A stretch of DNA of 64,000 nt from Klebsiella sp. WP3-W18-ESBL-02. GTDB taxonomy: Bacteria > Pseudomonadota > Gammaproteobacteria > Enterobacterales > Enterobacteriaceae. Location: contig NZ_AP021972.1 in NCBI RefSeq assembly GCF_014168815.1, forward strand, positions 4,278,001 through 4,342,000, read 5' to 3'. The position numbers and the translations under genes were made by a program. This document shows positions 36,675 through 45,878 of the stretch, one piece after another; position 1 is the stretch's first letter, and each line of letters starts with the position of its first letter. The notes under the pieces were generated by a model. It did no database searches, was not told the DNA's origin, and worked only from the letters and a program-made list of their open reading frames with translations.

Positions 36675-37307
36675 TCAGGGCAGTAACGTGTAGTGAACGA
36701 GCATCTGCCCTTTTTTCATTTTCACATCGCTAATCTTTACCTCACCAATATCGGATAGCCGCGCAACGTGCGTCCCTCCGCAAGGATAGGCGGGAAGATC
36801 GCCAAAACCGACCCGGCGTAATTCTCCCTCTACGCTGACCTTGCGCGGGAGATCGGCCAACTGCCATGCGCTGATTATCGCCAGCAGCGCCTGGGCCTCA
36901 GGCAGCGCGCTTTGTGCCGCAGGCACAAACGTGATCCGTCCTTCACCAGGCCAGTGGTGTGCCTTCACCGGCTGCCAGCCGCAGCGCTCTCCGGCCAGGC
37001 CAATCAGATGTCCGGCGGAGTGCAGTCGCGCGTGCTGCTGGCGGACGGAGGCATCCACACGAAGAGTGACCGGCCCCAGCGGCAACGGCTGCGATACGAT
37101 ATGCGCCACGCTGTCGCCGCGTGCGACAACGCCTTCCACCGGCGTCTCATCAATCCAGCCTGCGTCCGCTGGCTGCCCGCCGCCCTGCGGATGGAACAGC
37201 GTACGGTCCAGCTCGACGGCGTAGCGGCCGTCGGCTTCTGGCATGCAGCGCAGCACGCATGCCGGCGCTTGAGTATCATCGCGGGTGTAATAAAGTCGTT
37301 CGGTCAT
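36675..37307 (-). CDS. AlaX-type alanyl-tRNA editing hydrolase
   Basis: A 210-residue free-standing editing domain related to the second half of alanyl-tRNA synthetase. Such proteins hydrolyse Ser (or Gly) mischarged on tRNA-Ala in trans. The zinc site is clear: HSAGH (H96, H100) and CGGTH (C176, H180). The N-terminal segment FHPQGGGQPADAG matches the family. The start is ATG 37307 after GAGGAGAAC. It is divergent from a LysR regulator across 92 bases. It is absent from this position in E. coli. Confidence 0.88.
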   Translation of the reverse strand: MTERLYYTRDDTQAPACVLRCMPEADGRYAVELDRTLFHPQGGGQPADAGWIDETPVEGVVARGDSVAHIVSQPLPLGPVTLRVDASVRQQHARLHSAGHLIGLAGERCGWQPVKAHHWPGEGRITFVPAAQSALPEAQALLAIISAWQLADLPRKVSVEGELRRVGFGDLPAYPCGGTHVARLSDIGEVKISDVKMKKGQMLVHYTLLP

Positions 37308-37375
37308 GGTTGTTCTCCTCTTGATGAGCAGAGTATATTCACTTTACCAACGGTGATAATCCCGCTCTCATTCAA

Positions 37376-37396
37376 TGCATCTTTGCCTGGTATGCA
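37376..37396. promoter_or_regulatory. Putative LysR-type operator (TGCAT-N11-ATGCA)
   Basis: A perfect interrupted palindrome TGCAT, 11 bases, ATGCA, fitting the T-N11-A rule of LysR regulators. It sits between the divergent alaX-like and LysR genes and abuts the LysR start codon. Confidence 0.55.
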
Positions 37397-37399
37397 CAA

Positions 37400-38308
37400 A
37401 TGAATCCAAACCTGCTTCCCGATCTGGCCACCTTCGTGCTGATCGTTGACCACGGTAGCTTCTCTGCTGCCGCCAAAACGTCGGGCGCGACGCCTTCGGC
37501 TATTAGCCGCAGCGTTACCCGTCTTGAACGCGCGCTCGGCAGCAAACTGCTACACCGCACCACCCGCAAACTGGCGCTGAGTGAAACAGGAAAAATGGTG
37601 TATGAGCACGCACAGGAGATGCTGAACGCCGCACAATTGGCACTCGACTCCGGCAGCAGCCAGCAGCAGATCGCGCAGGGGAAACTCACGCTCAGCGTGC
37701 CCAAAGCGGTGGGGCGTTTTGTTATCCATCCGCTCATGGCCGAATTTTTTACGCGCTTTCCACAGGTGGACGTTTGTCTGCGGCTGGAAGACCGGTATAT
37801 GGATTTGATTGACGATGGCGTCGACCTGGCGCTACGCATCAGCCAGTCGCCCTCTCCCGGCCTGTACGGCCGCCCGCTAATGCCGGTCAGCCACGTTATT
37901 TGCGCCACTCCGGAGTATCTGCGCCAGCACGGCATGCCGGAACACCCGCAGGCGCTGCGCGACCATTGCTGCATCAGCCTTGGCGAGACGCCCGCTGATT
38001 CACGCTGGAAGTTTCGGCGCGGCGAAACCATGGAGACGATTCAGACCCACGGGCGCTATGCCGCTAACCATACCGGCGTGCGGCTGGATGCGGTAAAGCA
38101 TCATCTTGGTATCGGCAGCCTGCCGCTGTTCACCGCCCGCGAAGCGCTCGCCAGCGGAGAGATTGTGCAGGTTCTGCCGGATTGGGAATTTATCAGCGAC
38201 TACAGCGGCGAGCTGTGGCTACTGTGGACGCGCAATAAGCATATGCCCGCCAGAATGCGGGCCATGATTGATTATCTGAGTGAAAAACTGCCGCAGTATG
38301 GCGAGTGA
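37400..38308 (+). CDS. LysR-family transcriptional regulator
   Basis: A 302-residue regulator. A winged HTH occupies residues 1-65 (SFSAAAKTSGATPSAISRSVTRLERALG). A LysR substrate-binding domain starts at about residue 92 (GKLTLSVPKAVGRF) and runs to near the end. It is of the YafC/DsdC-like single-domain class with no recognisable specific orthologue. The divergent alaX-like gene is the natural target. Its stop adjoins convergent rihC with no gap. Confidence 0.88.
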   Translation: MNPNLLPDLATFVLIVDHGSFSAAAKTSGATPSAISRSVTRLERALGSKLLHRTTRKLALSETGKMVYEHAQEMLNAAQLALDSGSSQQQIAQGKLTLSVPKAVGRFVIHPLMAEFFTRFPQVDVCLRLEDRYMDLIDDGVDLALRISQSPSPGLYGRPLMPVSHVICATPEYLRQHGMPEHPQALRDHCCISLGETPADSRWKFRRGETMETIQTHGRYAANHTGVRLDAVKHHLGIGSLPLFTAREALASGEIVQVLPDWEFISDYSGELWLLWTRNKHMPARMRAMIDYLSEKLPQYGE

Positions 38309-39223
38309 TTACGGCGCACGGGCAAAAACTTCAGCCACCCACTGACGGAACCCCTCCACGTCCAGCGCCAGCGCCACCTGCGCGTTGGCCGGCTGTCCCA
38401 ATCGCCCTTCGATATCCACCACCGTCGTGCCCGCCGTGTATTGCCCCTGAGTTTCTACCGCCACAAAGCAGCTTTGCAGCGTAAACAGTTCGGGGCGCAC
38501 CAGCCAGGCAATCGCGCACAGGTCGTGCATGCGCAGGCCGCTCTGCATGCTGCCGCTGCGGTAGTGGCTGAACAGCGCGTGAAGCATGGCGCCGGTTTTA
38601 TTCAGCGCGGGCAGAGAGGCGAGATATTCCGGCGAAAGCAGCGCCTGGTTGGTGACGTCCAGCCCGCACATCACAATCTCCAGGCCGCTGCGGAACACCA
38701 GCGCCGCGGCTTCCGGGTCAATGGCAATATTAAACTCGGCGTTGGGGGTAAAGTTACCGCGCCCGGCGGAACCGCCCATGATCACCAGTCGACGAATATT
38801 GAAGCGGCATTCCGGATACTGCGTCAGCAGTAGCGCAATATTGGTCAGCGGGCCAATCGCCACCAGCGTCACCGGCTGCGGCGCGTGCATCAGCGCATCG
38901 CGAATGGCCTGAAACGCCGGTTTTGCCAACGGCTGACGGTTATGCTCGACAAAGTCATAGCCCTCCATGCCGGATTCGCCGTGCACCGATGCAGCGTCGC
39001 GCAGCGGGCGAACCAACGGGGCAGCCGCCCCCTGCGCCAACGGAACGTCGGCACCCCAGAAGTGCAGGAGTTGCAGACCGTTACGAGTGGTTTTTTCGAC
39101 CGAAACGTTGCCGGCTACGGTGGTCATTAACTGGAGATCCAGCTCGGGGGCAAAAAGCGCAGCGGCAATCGCTGCGGCGTCGTCGATACCGGGATCGGTA
39201 TCCAGGAAAATAGGCAGGCGCAT
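38309..39223 (-). CDS. rihC: Ribonucleoside hydrolase RihC
   Basis: Non-specific nucleoside hydrolase that splits purine and pyrimidine ribonucleosides into base and ribose. The 304 residues equal E. coli RihC. The calcium-binding signature DTDPGIDDA is near the N-terminus. A terminator separates it from ispH upstream, so it has its own promoter. The convergent LysR gene ends directly next to it. Confidence 0.96.
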   Translation of the reverse strand: MRLPIFLDTDPGIDDAAAIAAALFAPELDLQLMTTVAGNVSVEKTTRNGLQLLHFWGADVPLAQGAAAPLVRPLRDAASVHGESGMEGYDFVEHNRQPLAKPAFQAIRDALMHAPQPVTLVAIGPLTNIALLLTQYPECRFNIRRLVIMGGSAGRGNFTPNAEFNIAIDPEAAALVFRSGLEIVMCGLDVTNQALLSPEYLASLPALNKTGAMLHALFSHYRSGSMQSGLRMHDLCAIAWLVRPELFTLQSCFVAVETQGQYTAGTTVVDIEGRLGQPANAQVALALDVEGFRQWVAEVFARAP

Positions 39224-39234
39224 GATTTCTCCCT

Positions 39235-39269
39235 AAAAAAATGCCAGACGTTAAGCCTGGCATTTTTTC
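39235..39269 (-). terminator. Terminator of the ribF-ileS-lspA-fkpB-ispH operon
   Basis: Stem AATGCCAG / CTGGCATT flanked by A and T runs, between the ispH stop and the rihC start. On the minus strand it ends in a long T run. Confidence 0.85.
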
Positions 39270-39289
39270 ATATCTGCGGGAGGATTAAT

Positions 39290-40240
39290 TTATTCGACTT
39301 CACGAACATCCACACGCAGCTCGCGCGGCACTTCGAAAACAATGTTTTCTTCACGCCCTTCAAGGGTGATGGCTTCGCCGCCGCCCAGCCCTTGCAGGCG
39401 GGCAATCACGTTCTGCACCAGAATATCCGGCGCAGAAGCCCCGGCGGTAACGCCCACGCAGGCCACATCTTTCACCCACGCTTCCTGAATATCTGCGGCG
39501 TCATCAATCAGATAGGCGGCTTTGCCCATCCGCTGCGCCAGTTCAGCCAGACGGTTGGAGTTCGACGAGTTTTTCGACCCTACGACCAGCACGACGTCGG
39601 CCTGCTGAGCGAGCGATCGCACGGCCTCCTGACGGTTAGTGGTGGCGTAGCAAATGTCGTCTTTACGCGGGCCAACGATTTTCGGGAAACGGACACGCAG
39701 CGCGTCAATAACGTCGGAGGTATCGTCCACCGACAGCGTAGTCTGGGTCATAAACGACAGCTTGCTTTCGTCTTTCACCGTCAGCTTCAGTACGTCTTCC
39801 GGCGACTCAACGAGGTACATGCCCCCTTTCGGGTTGCTGTACTGGCCCATGGTGCCTTCGACTTCCGGGTGACCGGCGTGACCGATAAGAATCGACTCTT
39901 CGCCGCGACGACTGGCGCGCGCCACTTCCATATGTACTTTGGTGACTAGCGGGCAGGTCGCGTCAAAGACCGTCAGGTCGCGACTTTTCGCTTCGTTACG
40001 CACGGCCTGAGAAACGCCGTGGGCAGAGAAAATCAGGATCGCGCCGTCCGGCACTTCGCTAATCTGCTCGATAAAGATAGCGCCGCGTGCGCGCAGGCTG
40101 TCCACCACGTAGCGGTTATGCACCACTTCATGGCGAACATAGATTGGCGCGCCATAGATGGCGAGCGCATTTTCAACAATGCTGATAGCGCGGTCAACGC
40201 CTGCACAAAAGCCGCGTGGGTTGGCCAACAGGATCTGCAT
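39290..40240 (-). CDS. ispH: 4-hydroxy-3-methylbut-2-enyl diphosphate reductase
   Basis: Last enzyme of the non-mevalonate isoprenoid pathway; makes IPP and DMAPP using a [4Fe-4S] cluster. The three cluster cysteines are in RGFCAGVD, DATCPLVTK and DICYATTNRQ. The start at 40240 gives MQILLANPRGFCAG and 316 residues as in E. coli. The longer open frame upstream overlaps fkpB. The fkpB stop is one base away, so the two are probably coupled. Confidence 0.98.
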   Translation of the reverse strand: MQILLANPRGFCAGVDRAISIVENALAIYGAPIYVRHEVVHNRYVVDSLRARGAIFIEQISEVPDGAILIFSAHGVSQAVRNEAKSRDLTVFDATCPLVTKVHMEVARASRRGEESILIGHAGHPEVEGTMGQYSNPKGGMYLVESPEDVLKLTVKDESKLSFMTQTTLSVDDTSDVIDALRVRFPKIVGPRKDDICYATTNRQEAVRSLAQQADVVLVVGSKNSSNSNRLAELAQRMGKAAYLIDDAADIQEAWVKDVACVGVTAGASAPDILVQNVIARLQGLGGGEAITLEGREENIVFEVPRELRVDVREVE

Positions 40241-40241
40241 G

Positions 40242-40691
40242 TTACGCCTCCAGTACCGGATCGACTTCCAGTACTTCAATATCAAAATGAACGGTATGGC
40301 CCGCCAGCGGGTGGTTGAAATCAACCGTGATGGAGTCACCGTTAATCTCGCGGATCACGCCTGGCATCTCGCTGCCGTCCATTGCGGTGAACAGCATGAT
40401 AGCGCCGATTTCCGGTTCGCCCGCATCCATAAATTCGCGGCGGGAGAAATACTGGATAAGATCTGGCGTAGAGATACCAAACGCCGCATCCGGCTCCAGA
40501 GAGAAGGATTTTTTATCCCCGGCCTTCAGGCCGAGAAGATGCTGCTCCAGCCCTTCAGACAGGGAGGCATCGCCCAGACGAAACAGCGCCGGTTTGCCGT
40601 TGTTACGGGTCGACTCAGCGGTAGAGCCATCGTCCAGTTTCAGCGTGAAGTGCACCAGCACTGCGCTATTGCTTTGAATCGAATCAGACAT
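40242..40691 (-). CDS. fkpB: FKBP-type peptidyl-prolyl isomerase FkpB (SlpA)
   Basis: Small cytoplasmic FKBP isomerase with an inserted chaperone (IF) domain, related to SlyD. The 149 residues equal E. coli FkpB. FKBP features include LVHFTLKLDDGSTAEST and the late segment VDFNHPLAGHTVHF. It sits between lspA and ispH in the operon, after a REP pair. Confidence 0.96.
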   Translation of the reverse strand: MSDSIQSNSAVLVHFTLKLDDGSTAESTRNNGKPALFRLGDASLSEGLEQHLLGLKAGDKKSFSLEPDAAFGISTPDLIQYFSRREFMDAGEPEIGAIMLFTAMDGSEMPGVIREINGDSITVDFNHPLAGHTVHFDIEVLEVDPVLEA

Positions 40692-40760
40692 GCAGGGACA
40701 GCCTTTTATCTTACGACATTGGAATGACGATTATTGTTATACGTTCAGCGCCGTCTGCGT

Positions 40761-40830
40761 GCCCGGTGGCGCTACGCTTACCGGGCCTACACAAAACGGT
40801 AGGCCCGGTAAGCGCGGCGCCATCCGGCAC
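40761..40830. repeat. REP pair between lspA and fkpB
   Basis: Opposed elements at 40761-40790 (GCCCGGTGGCGCTACGC ... CCGGGCCTAC) and 40799-40830 (GTAGGCCCGGTAAGCG ... CATCCGGCAC) lie inside the operon, between lspA and fkpB. Confidence 0.82.
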
Positions 40831-40834
40831 CAGG

Positions 40835-41323
40835 CTACGCCTGTTTTTTCGGCAGGAAACCTTCCAGCACGATCAGCGCAGCACCGATACAGATTGCGGT
40901 ATCGGCCAGGTTGAAGGTGGCAAAGTGCCAGTCGCCGACGTAGAAATCGATCATGTCGACAACGAAACCGTGCCACAAACGGTCGAACAGGTTACCCAGC
41001 GCGCCGCCAATAATCAGCGCGTAGGCAATGTTGTTCAGCTTTTGCGTGGCCTTAGAGCGATACATCAGCACCGCCAGCGCGACGCAGATACCGATAGCGA
41101 TACCCGCAAAGAACCAGCGCTGCCAGCCGCCGCTGTCGGCCAGGAAGCTGAACGCGGCGCCATAGTTACGCGCATAATGCAGATTAAGCGACGGGAACAG
41201 CGGCACCGTATCCCCCAGAGCAAAATTCTGGAGGATCAGGTATTTGCTGCCCAGATCGATAATCAGCACGGCGACAACCAGCCACAGCCAGCGTAACCCT
41301 GTTGAACAAATCGATTTACTCAT
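40835..41323 (-). CDS. lspA: Lipoprotein signal peptidase (signal peptidase II)
   Basis: Inner-membrane aspartic protease that cleaves signal peptides of diacylglyceryl prolipoproteins; the globomycin target. It is 162 residues (E. coli 164). It has four membrane segments, with catalytic aspartates in VVDMIDFY and NLADTAI. Its ATG shares a base with the ileS TGA stop. Confidence 0.97.
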   Translation of the reverse strand: MSKSICSTGLRWLWLVVAVLIIDLGSKYLILQNFALGDTVPLFPSLNLHYARNYGAAFSFLADSGGWQRWFFAGIAIGICVALAVLMYRSKATQKLNNIAYALIIGGALGNLFDRLWHGFVVDMIDFYVGDWHFATFNLADTAICIGAALIVLEGFLPKKQA

Positions 41324-44166
41324 CAGGCAAACTTACGTTTTTCGCCGTCACCGGCCACATTGCTCACACAGCGGCCACAGATGTGCTCCGCTACCTTGCC
41401 AACATCAGTGGTGTAGTGCCAGCAGCGCGGGCACTTCTCACCTTCGGCTTTATTCAGCGCCACTTTCAGCCCTTTCAGCAGTTCGCTCTGCTGGGCATCT
41501 GCGGTTGCCGCTTCATAATCCGCAACGGTCGCCCCAGAGGTCAACAGGACAAATCGCAATTCGTCGCCGAGCGCGTTCAGCTTAGCCGCCAGTTCCGGCT
41601 GGGCGTACAGGGTCACTGCCGCTTCCAGAGAACCACCGACTTTCTTATCAGCACGCGCCTGCTCGATGACCTTGTTCACTTCGCCACGAACCTGCAGCAG
41701 TTCTTCCCAGAACGCATCGTTCATCGCTTCGCTGTCGGCCAGGCCAAACAGACCTTCATACCACTCGCCGGTGAAGACGTACTTCTCGCGGTTACCCGGC
41801 AGGTAGCCCCAGATTTCATCAGCGGTGAAGGACATGATAGGCGCCATCCAGCGAACCAGCGCTTCTGCGATATGGTACAGCGCGGTCTGGCAGCTACGAC
41901 GCGCCACGCTGTCCGCTTTCGCGGTGTACTGGCGGTCTTTGATGATGTCGAGGTAGAACGAGCCCATTTCGACGGAGCAGAAGCGCATCAGGCGCTGTAC
42001 CACTTCGTGGAAGTCATAGGATTCGTAGGCTTTCATGATGTCAGCCTGCGCTTCCTGCGCGCAACCTACGGCCCAACGATCCAGCACCACCATATCTTCC
42101 GGTTTCACCATGTCTTTCAGCGGATCGAAACCGTTCAGGTTCGCCAGTAGGAAGCGCGCGGTGTTACGGATACGACGATAGCTGTCGGCAGCACGTTTCA
42201 GAATTTCATCCGATACCGCCATTTCGCCGGTGTAGTCGGTTGATGCCACCCACAGACGCAGGATATCCGCGCCCAGTTTGTTCATCACGTCCTGCGGAGA
42301 AACGGTGTTACCGATAGATTTAGACATCTTACGGCCCTGACCATCGACGGTGAAGCCGTGGGTCAGTACCTGGCGATACGGCGCTTTGCCTTTCATGGCA
42401 ACGCTGATCATCAGGGAGGACATGAACCAGCCACGGTGCTGGTCAGAACCTTCCAGATACATGTCCGCAGAATGACCGCCGAACTCAGGGCGCGCATCCA
42501 CAACGGAGTAGCTGGTTGAACCGGAGTCGAACCACACGTCCAGGGTATCTGGCACTTTCACGTAGTTGTCTGCGTCGTCGCCGAGGATTTCACGCGGGTC
42601 GAGATCCCACCACGCCTGAATACCGTCTTTCTCAACGTACTTGGCTACCGCTTCCATCAGTTCAGTGGTGCGCGGGTGCAGCTCTTCGGTGTCTTTATGC
42701 ACGAACAGCGCCATTGGCACGCCCCAGGTACGCTGACGGGAGATACACCAGTCAGGGCGGTTTGCGACCATGGATTCGATACGTGCTTTACCCCAGGCCG
42801 GGATCCAGCCGCTCAGATCTTCTTTCGCCAGGCCTTCCTGCTCGATGCGGTCGATCTCTTTGAGAGACTGAATACGCAGGCCTTTTTTATCCATGCTGAC
42901 GAACCACTGCGGGGTCGCACGGAAGATGATCGGTGACTTGTGACGCCAGCAGCATGGGTAGCTGTGCTGCATTTTTTCGACGTGCAGCAGTGCGCCTTTT
43001 TCGGCCAGCAGCGCAACGATTTTGTCGTTAGCTTTGAAGACGTTCACGCCGTCCAGCTCTGGGTAGGTGCCCGCCAGGTATGCGCCATCAGGGCCAACCG
43101 GGTTAGCGATTTCCAGACCGTATTTCTGGCTGATCACGTAGTCGTCAGGGCCGTGGCCACCGGCGGTATGTACCGCACCGGTACCGGCATCCAGCGTCAC
43201 GTGGTCGCCCAGAATCGCCGGAACGTCGAAGCCCATGAACGGGTGGGTGAAGCGCAGCAGTTCCAGCTCGGCGCCTTTGACGGTGCCCAGAATGGTGTAG
43301 TCGCTCACGCCGATGCGCTTCATTACGCTCTCAACGAGGTCGCTTGCCAGAATCAGCGCCTGGCCGTCTACCTGCACCAGCGCATAGTCGAAATCAGGCG
43401 CCAGAGAAATTGCGCGGTTCGCTGGCAAAGTCCACGGCGTGGTGGTCCAGATAACCAGCGAGATTGGGCCGGTCACGTTGGCGGCACCAAATTTCGCTTT
43501 TACTGCGTCCAGGTCAGCGGCGTGGAACGCCACGTCGATAGACGGGGAGGTTTTGTCGTAATACTCAACTTCCGCCTCCGCCAGCGCAGAACGGCAGTCA
43601 ACGCACCAGTGCACCGGCTTCGCGCCTTTGTGCAGGTGGCCGTTAGCCACGATTTTGCCCAGCGCACGAATGATGTTGGCTTCGGTTTTGAAGTCCATCG
43701 TCAGGTATGGCTTCTGCCAGTCGCCCAGCACGCCCAGACGGATAAAGTCGGTACGCTGACCGTCAACCTGGGTTGCGGCGTATTCGCGGCATTTGGCGCG
43801 GAACTCAGCGGCGGTAAATTTCTCGCCCGGCTTGCCAAACTCCTGCTCAACTTTCAGTTCAATAGGCAGGCCGTGGCAGTCCCAACCAGGCACGTACGGA
43901 GAGTCATAACCGGAGAGCCCTTTGGACTTCACGATAATGTCTTTCAGAATCTTGTTTACCGAGTGACCAATATGAATGTTGCCGTTCGCATAGGGAGGGC
44001 CATCATGCAGAATGAACGTTTTCTTGCCTTTTTTGGCTGCACGAATGATGCCGTACAGGTCATCATCAGTCCAACGCGCCAGCATTCCCGGTTCGCGCTT
44101 GGCGAGATCGCCGCGCATCGGGAACCCTGTTTCCGGCAAATTCAGGGTTGATTTATAGTCACTCAT
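41323..44166 (-). CDS. ileS: Isoleucyl-tRNA synthetase
   Basis: Class I synthetase that charges tRNA-Ile and edits misactivated valine. HIGH is at 65-68 and the KMSKS loop in GRKMSKSIGN. The CP1 editing residues H333 and D342 are kept, but the usual TAPGHG reads TAGGHG here. It is 947 residues (E. coli 938). About 11 extra residues lie at 439-451 (IEQEGLAKEDLSG). GSTSYSVVD appears where E. coli has GSTHSSVVD. The C-terminal zinc finger linker is two residues shorter (VAEHICGRC). The termini are otherwise very close to E. coli, so the central part looks atypical. Function is not in doubt. Confidence 0.97.
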   Translation of the reverse strand: MSDYKSTLNLPETGFPMRGDLAKREPGMLARWTDDDLYGIIRAAKKGKKTFILHDGPPYANGNIHIGHSVNKILKDIIVKSKGLSGYDSPYVPGWDCHGLPIELKVEQEFGKPGEKFTAAEFRAKCREYAATQVDGQRTDFIRLGVLGDWQKPYLTMDFKTEANIIRALGKIVANGHLHKGAKPVHWCVDCRSALAEAEVEYYDKTSPSIDVAFHAADLDAVKAKFGAANVTGPISLVIWTTTPWTLPANRAISLAPDFDYALVQVDGQALILASDLVESVMKRIGVSDYTILGTVKGAELELLRFTHPFMGFDVPAILGDHVTLDAGTGAVHTAGGHGPDDYVISQKYGLEIANPVGPDGAYLAGTYPELDGVNVFKANDKIVALLAEKGALLHVEKMQHSYPCCWRHKSPIIFRATPQWFVSMDKKGLRIQSLKEIDRIEQEGLAKEDLSGWIPAWGKARIESMVANRPDWCISRQRTWGVPMALFVHKDTEELHPRTTELMEAVAKYVEKDGIQAWWDLDPREILGDDADNYVKVPDTLDVWFDSGSTSYSVVDARPEFGGHSADMYLEGSDQHRGWFMSSLMISVAMKGKAPYRQVLTHGFTVDGQGRKMSKSIGNTVSPQDVMNKLGADILRLWVASTDYTGEMAVSDEILKRAADSYRRIRNTARFLLANLNGFDPLKDMVKPEDMVVLDRWAVGCAQEAQADIMKAYESYDFHEVVQRLMRFCSVEMGSFYLDIIKDRQYTAKADSVARRSCQTALYHIAEALVRWMAPIMSFTADEIWGYLPGNREKYVFTGEWYEGLFGLADSEAMNDAFWEELLQVRGEVNKVIEQARADKKVGGSLEAAVTLYAQPELAAKLNALGDELRFVLLTSGATVADYEAATADAQQSELLKGLKVALNKAEGEKCPRCWHYTTDVGKVAEHICGRCVSNVAGDGEKRKFA

Positions 44167-44199
44167 CAGATTCTCGGTTCCGTATATTTACGTAGGCAT

Positions 44200-45138
44200 T
44201 TAAGCCGGGTTTGAAAGCCCAAAAAACTCGCGGGCCGTTAATTCATCACGCGCAATCTGCGCTTTTAGTTCATCCAGCGAAGCAAATCGCTGTTCATTGC
44301 GTATTTTTTTACGCAGCACTACATCTATATGGCGACCGTAAAGGTCCATTACAACGTCGAGCAAATGCACTTCCAACTGCTGGCGAACGCCAGCAACGGT
44401 CGGGCGCGTACCAATGTTCGCCACGCCCGGCAGGGGCTTATCACCGAGCCCCGTCACTTCCACCGCATAAACCCCTTTTACCGGGGAAACCTGACGACGC
44501 AGCGGTAAATTCGCCGTCGGGAAACCAATAGTGCGGCCCAGTTCATCGCCATGCACGACGCGCCCGGAGATAATAAACGGGTGCCCCAGCAGGCTTTCGG
44601 CCTGTTCAAGGTTATCGTTGGCCAGCGCCTGGCGCACCGCGGTGCTGCTAATGCGCACGCCGCCGTGGCAGAAGGTTTGCGTACTGGTGACGTCAAAACC
44701 GAAATCAGCGCCCGCCTTCTGTAATAACAAGAAATCACCCTGACGACCAGCGCCAAAGCGGAAATCATCGCCGACCGCGAGGAACTGAACGCCAAGCCGT
44801 TTGACCAGCAGTTCGCTGATAAAGTCCTGCGCGGTCAGCGCGGCAAAGCGGCGGTCAAAGCGCAGACACAGAACGTAGTCCACCCCACTCTCGGCCAGAT
44901 AGCGCAGCTTCTCACGCAGGCGCGTCAGGCGGGCCGGGGCTTTATCAGCCGCGAAAAGCTCCAGCGGCTGCGGTTCAAAAATCATCACCACCACAGGCAA
45001 ACCGCGCGATCTGCCCTCGGCACGTAAGCCTTGCAGTAACGCCTGATGCCCACGATGCACACCGTCGAAATTACCAATGGTCAGAACGCACCCGTGTGGG
45101 GCCTGACTGAGATTATGTATGCCGCGTATCAGCTTCAT
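44200..45138 (-). CDS. ribF: Bifunctional riboflavin kinase / FMN adenylyltransferase
   Basis: Makes FMN and then FAD from riboflavin. The N-terminal adenylyltransferase domain has the nucleotidyltransferase motif GNFDGVHRGHQ near residue 23. The C-terminal kinase domain has the GRTIGFPTANL motif. It is 312 residues (E. coli 313). It is first in ribF-ileS-lspA-fkpB-ispH and divergent from rpsT, 328 bases away. Confidence 0.97.
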   Translation of the reverse strand: MKLIRGIHNLSQAPHGCVLTIGNFDGVHRGHQALLQGLRAEGRSRGLPVVVMIFEPQPLELFAADKAPARLTRLREKLRYLAESGVDYVLCLRFDRRFAALTAQDFISELLVKRLGVQFLAVGDDFRFGAGRQGDFLLLQKAGADFGFDVTSTQTFCHGGVRISSTAVRQALANDNLEQAESLLGHPFIISGRVVHGDELGRTIGFPTANLPLRRQVSPVKGVYAVEVTGLGDKPLPGVANIGTRPTVAGVRQQLEVHLLDVVMDLYGRHIDVVLRKKIRNEQRFASLDELKAQIARDELTAREFFGLSNPA

Positions 45139-45391
45139 GTCTGGCTCAAAAGAGTGAAAATCGTCAGAGTATACCTTGTACAGCAGTCAAGGTTAACCCG
45201 CGATTACACCTCATAACGGAAAGAGGGAATGATTTCATCAGCATCCGTTAAAAAGGCAAGAAAATATAGTCGAGCCGCGTGATTTTTGTGCCGGAAAGAC
45301 TGTATTCGTCTGTCACAAGCTGGTAGAATCCTGCGCCATCAATACGTAATGCAGCGTTGTCAAATTAACGGCGCTTATTTGCACAAATCCA

Positions 45392-45420
45392 TTGACAAAA
45401 GAAGGCTAAACGGGCATATT
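45392..45420 (+). promoter_or_regulatory. rpsT proximal promoter
   Basis: TTGACA at 45392-45397 and CATATT at 45415-45420 with a 17-bp spacer, the arrangement of E. coli rpsT P2. A further possible -10 (TAGAAT, 45324-45329) may mark P1, but its -35 is weak. The rest of the 45139-45466 gap holds the ribF promoter region; nothing else was recognised. Confidence 0.75.
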
Positions 45421-45466
45421 CCTCGGCCTTTGAATTGTCCATATAGAACACATTTGGGAGTTGGCC

Positions 45467-45730
45467 TTGGCTAATATCAAATCAGCTAAGAAGCGCGCCG
45501 TTCAGTCTGAAAAGGCTCGCAAACACAACGCTAGCCGTCGCTCTATGATGCGTACTTTCATCAAGAAAGTATACGCAGCTATCGAAGCTGGCGACAAAGC
45601 TACTGCACTGAAAGCATTTAACGAAATGCAACCGATCGTGGACCGTCAGGCTGCTAAAGGTCTGATCCACAAAAACAAAGCTGCACGTCATAAAGCAAAC
45701 CTGACTGCACAGATCAACAAACTGGCTTAA
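45467..45730 (+). CDS. rpsT: 30S ribosomal protein S20
   Basis: Binds 16S rRNA early in 30S assembly. It is Lys/Arg/Ala-rich and 87 residues, as in E. coli. The start is TTG at 45467 (MANIKSAKKR), six bases after GGGAG. A second TTG two codons earlier overlaps the spacing and would add Met-Ala-. A TTG start is conserved in E. coli rpsT and takes part in S20 autogenous translational control. Confidence 0.97.
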   Translation: MANIKSAKKRAVQSEKARKHNASRRSMMRTFIKKVYAAIEAGDKATALKAFNEMQPIVDRQAAKGLIHKNKAARHKANLTAQINKLA

Positions 45731-45753
45731 TCGCCTGCTTGTTATCAGCTTTG

Positions 45754-45784
45754 AAAAAAACCCGCTTAATGCGGGTTTTTTTAT
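45754..45784 (+). terminator. rpsT terminator
   Basis: Stem AACCCGC / GCGGGTT with a four-base loop TTAA, preceded by an A run and followed by TTTTTTT. Confidence 0.92.
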
Positions 45785-45800
45785 GCCTGCTATTCCGTCT

Positions 45801-45878
45801 GCAGGCAGGATAAAGCAAAGCCGCCATCCGGCATCGTGCACCGAATTGCCTGATGGCGCTTCGCTTATCAGACCTACG
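45801..45878. repeat. REP pair overlapping the nhaR stop codon
   Basis: Elements at 45801-45833 (GCAGGCAGGATAAAGC ... CCATCCGGCA) and 45847-45878 (TGCCTGATGGCGCTTCGC ... TCAGACCTACG). The nhaR stop (complement of CTA, 45874-45876) is inside the second one. Confidence 0.78.
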
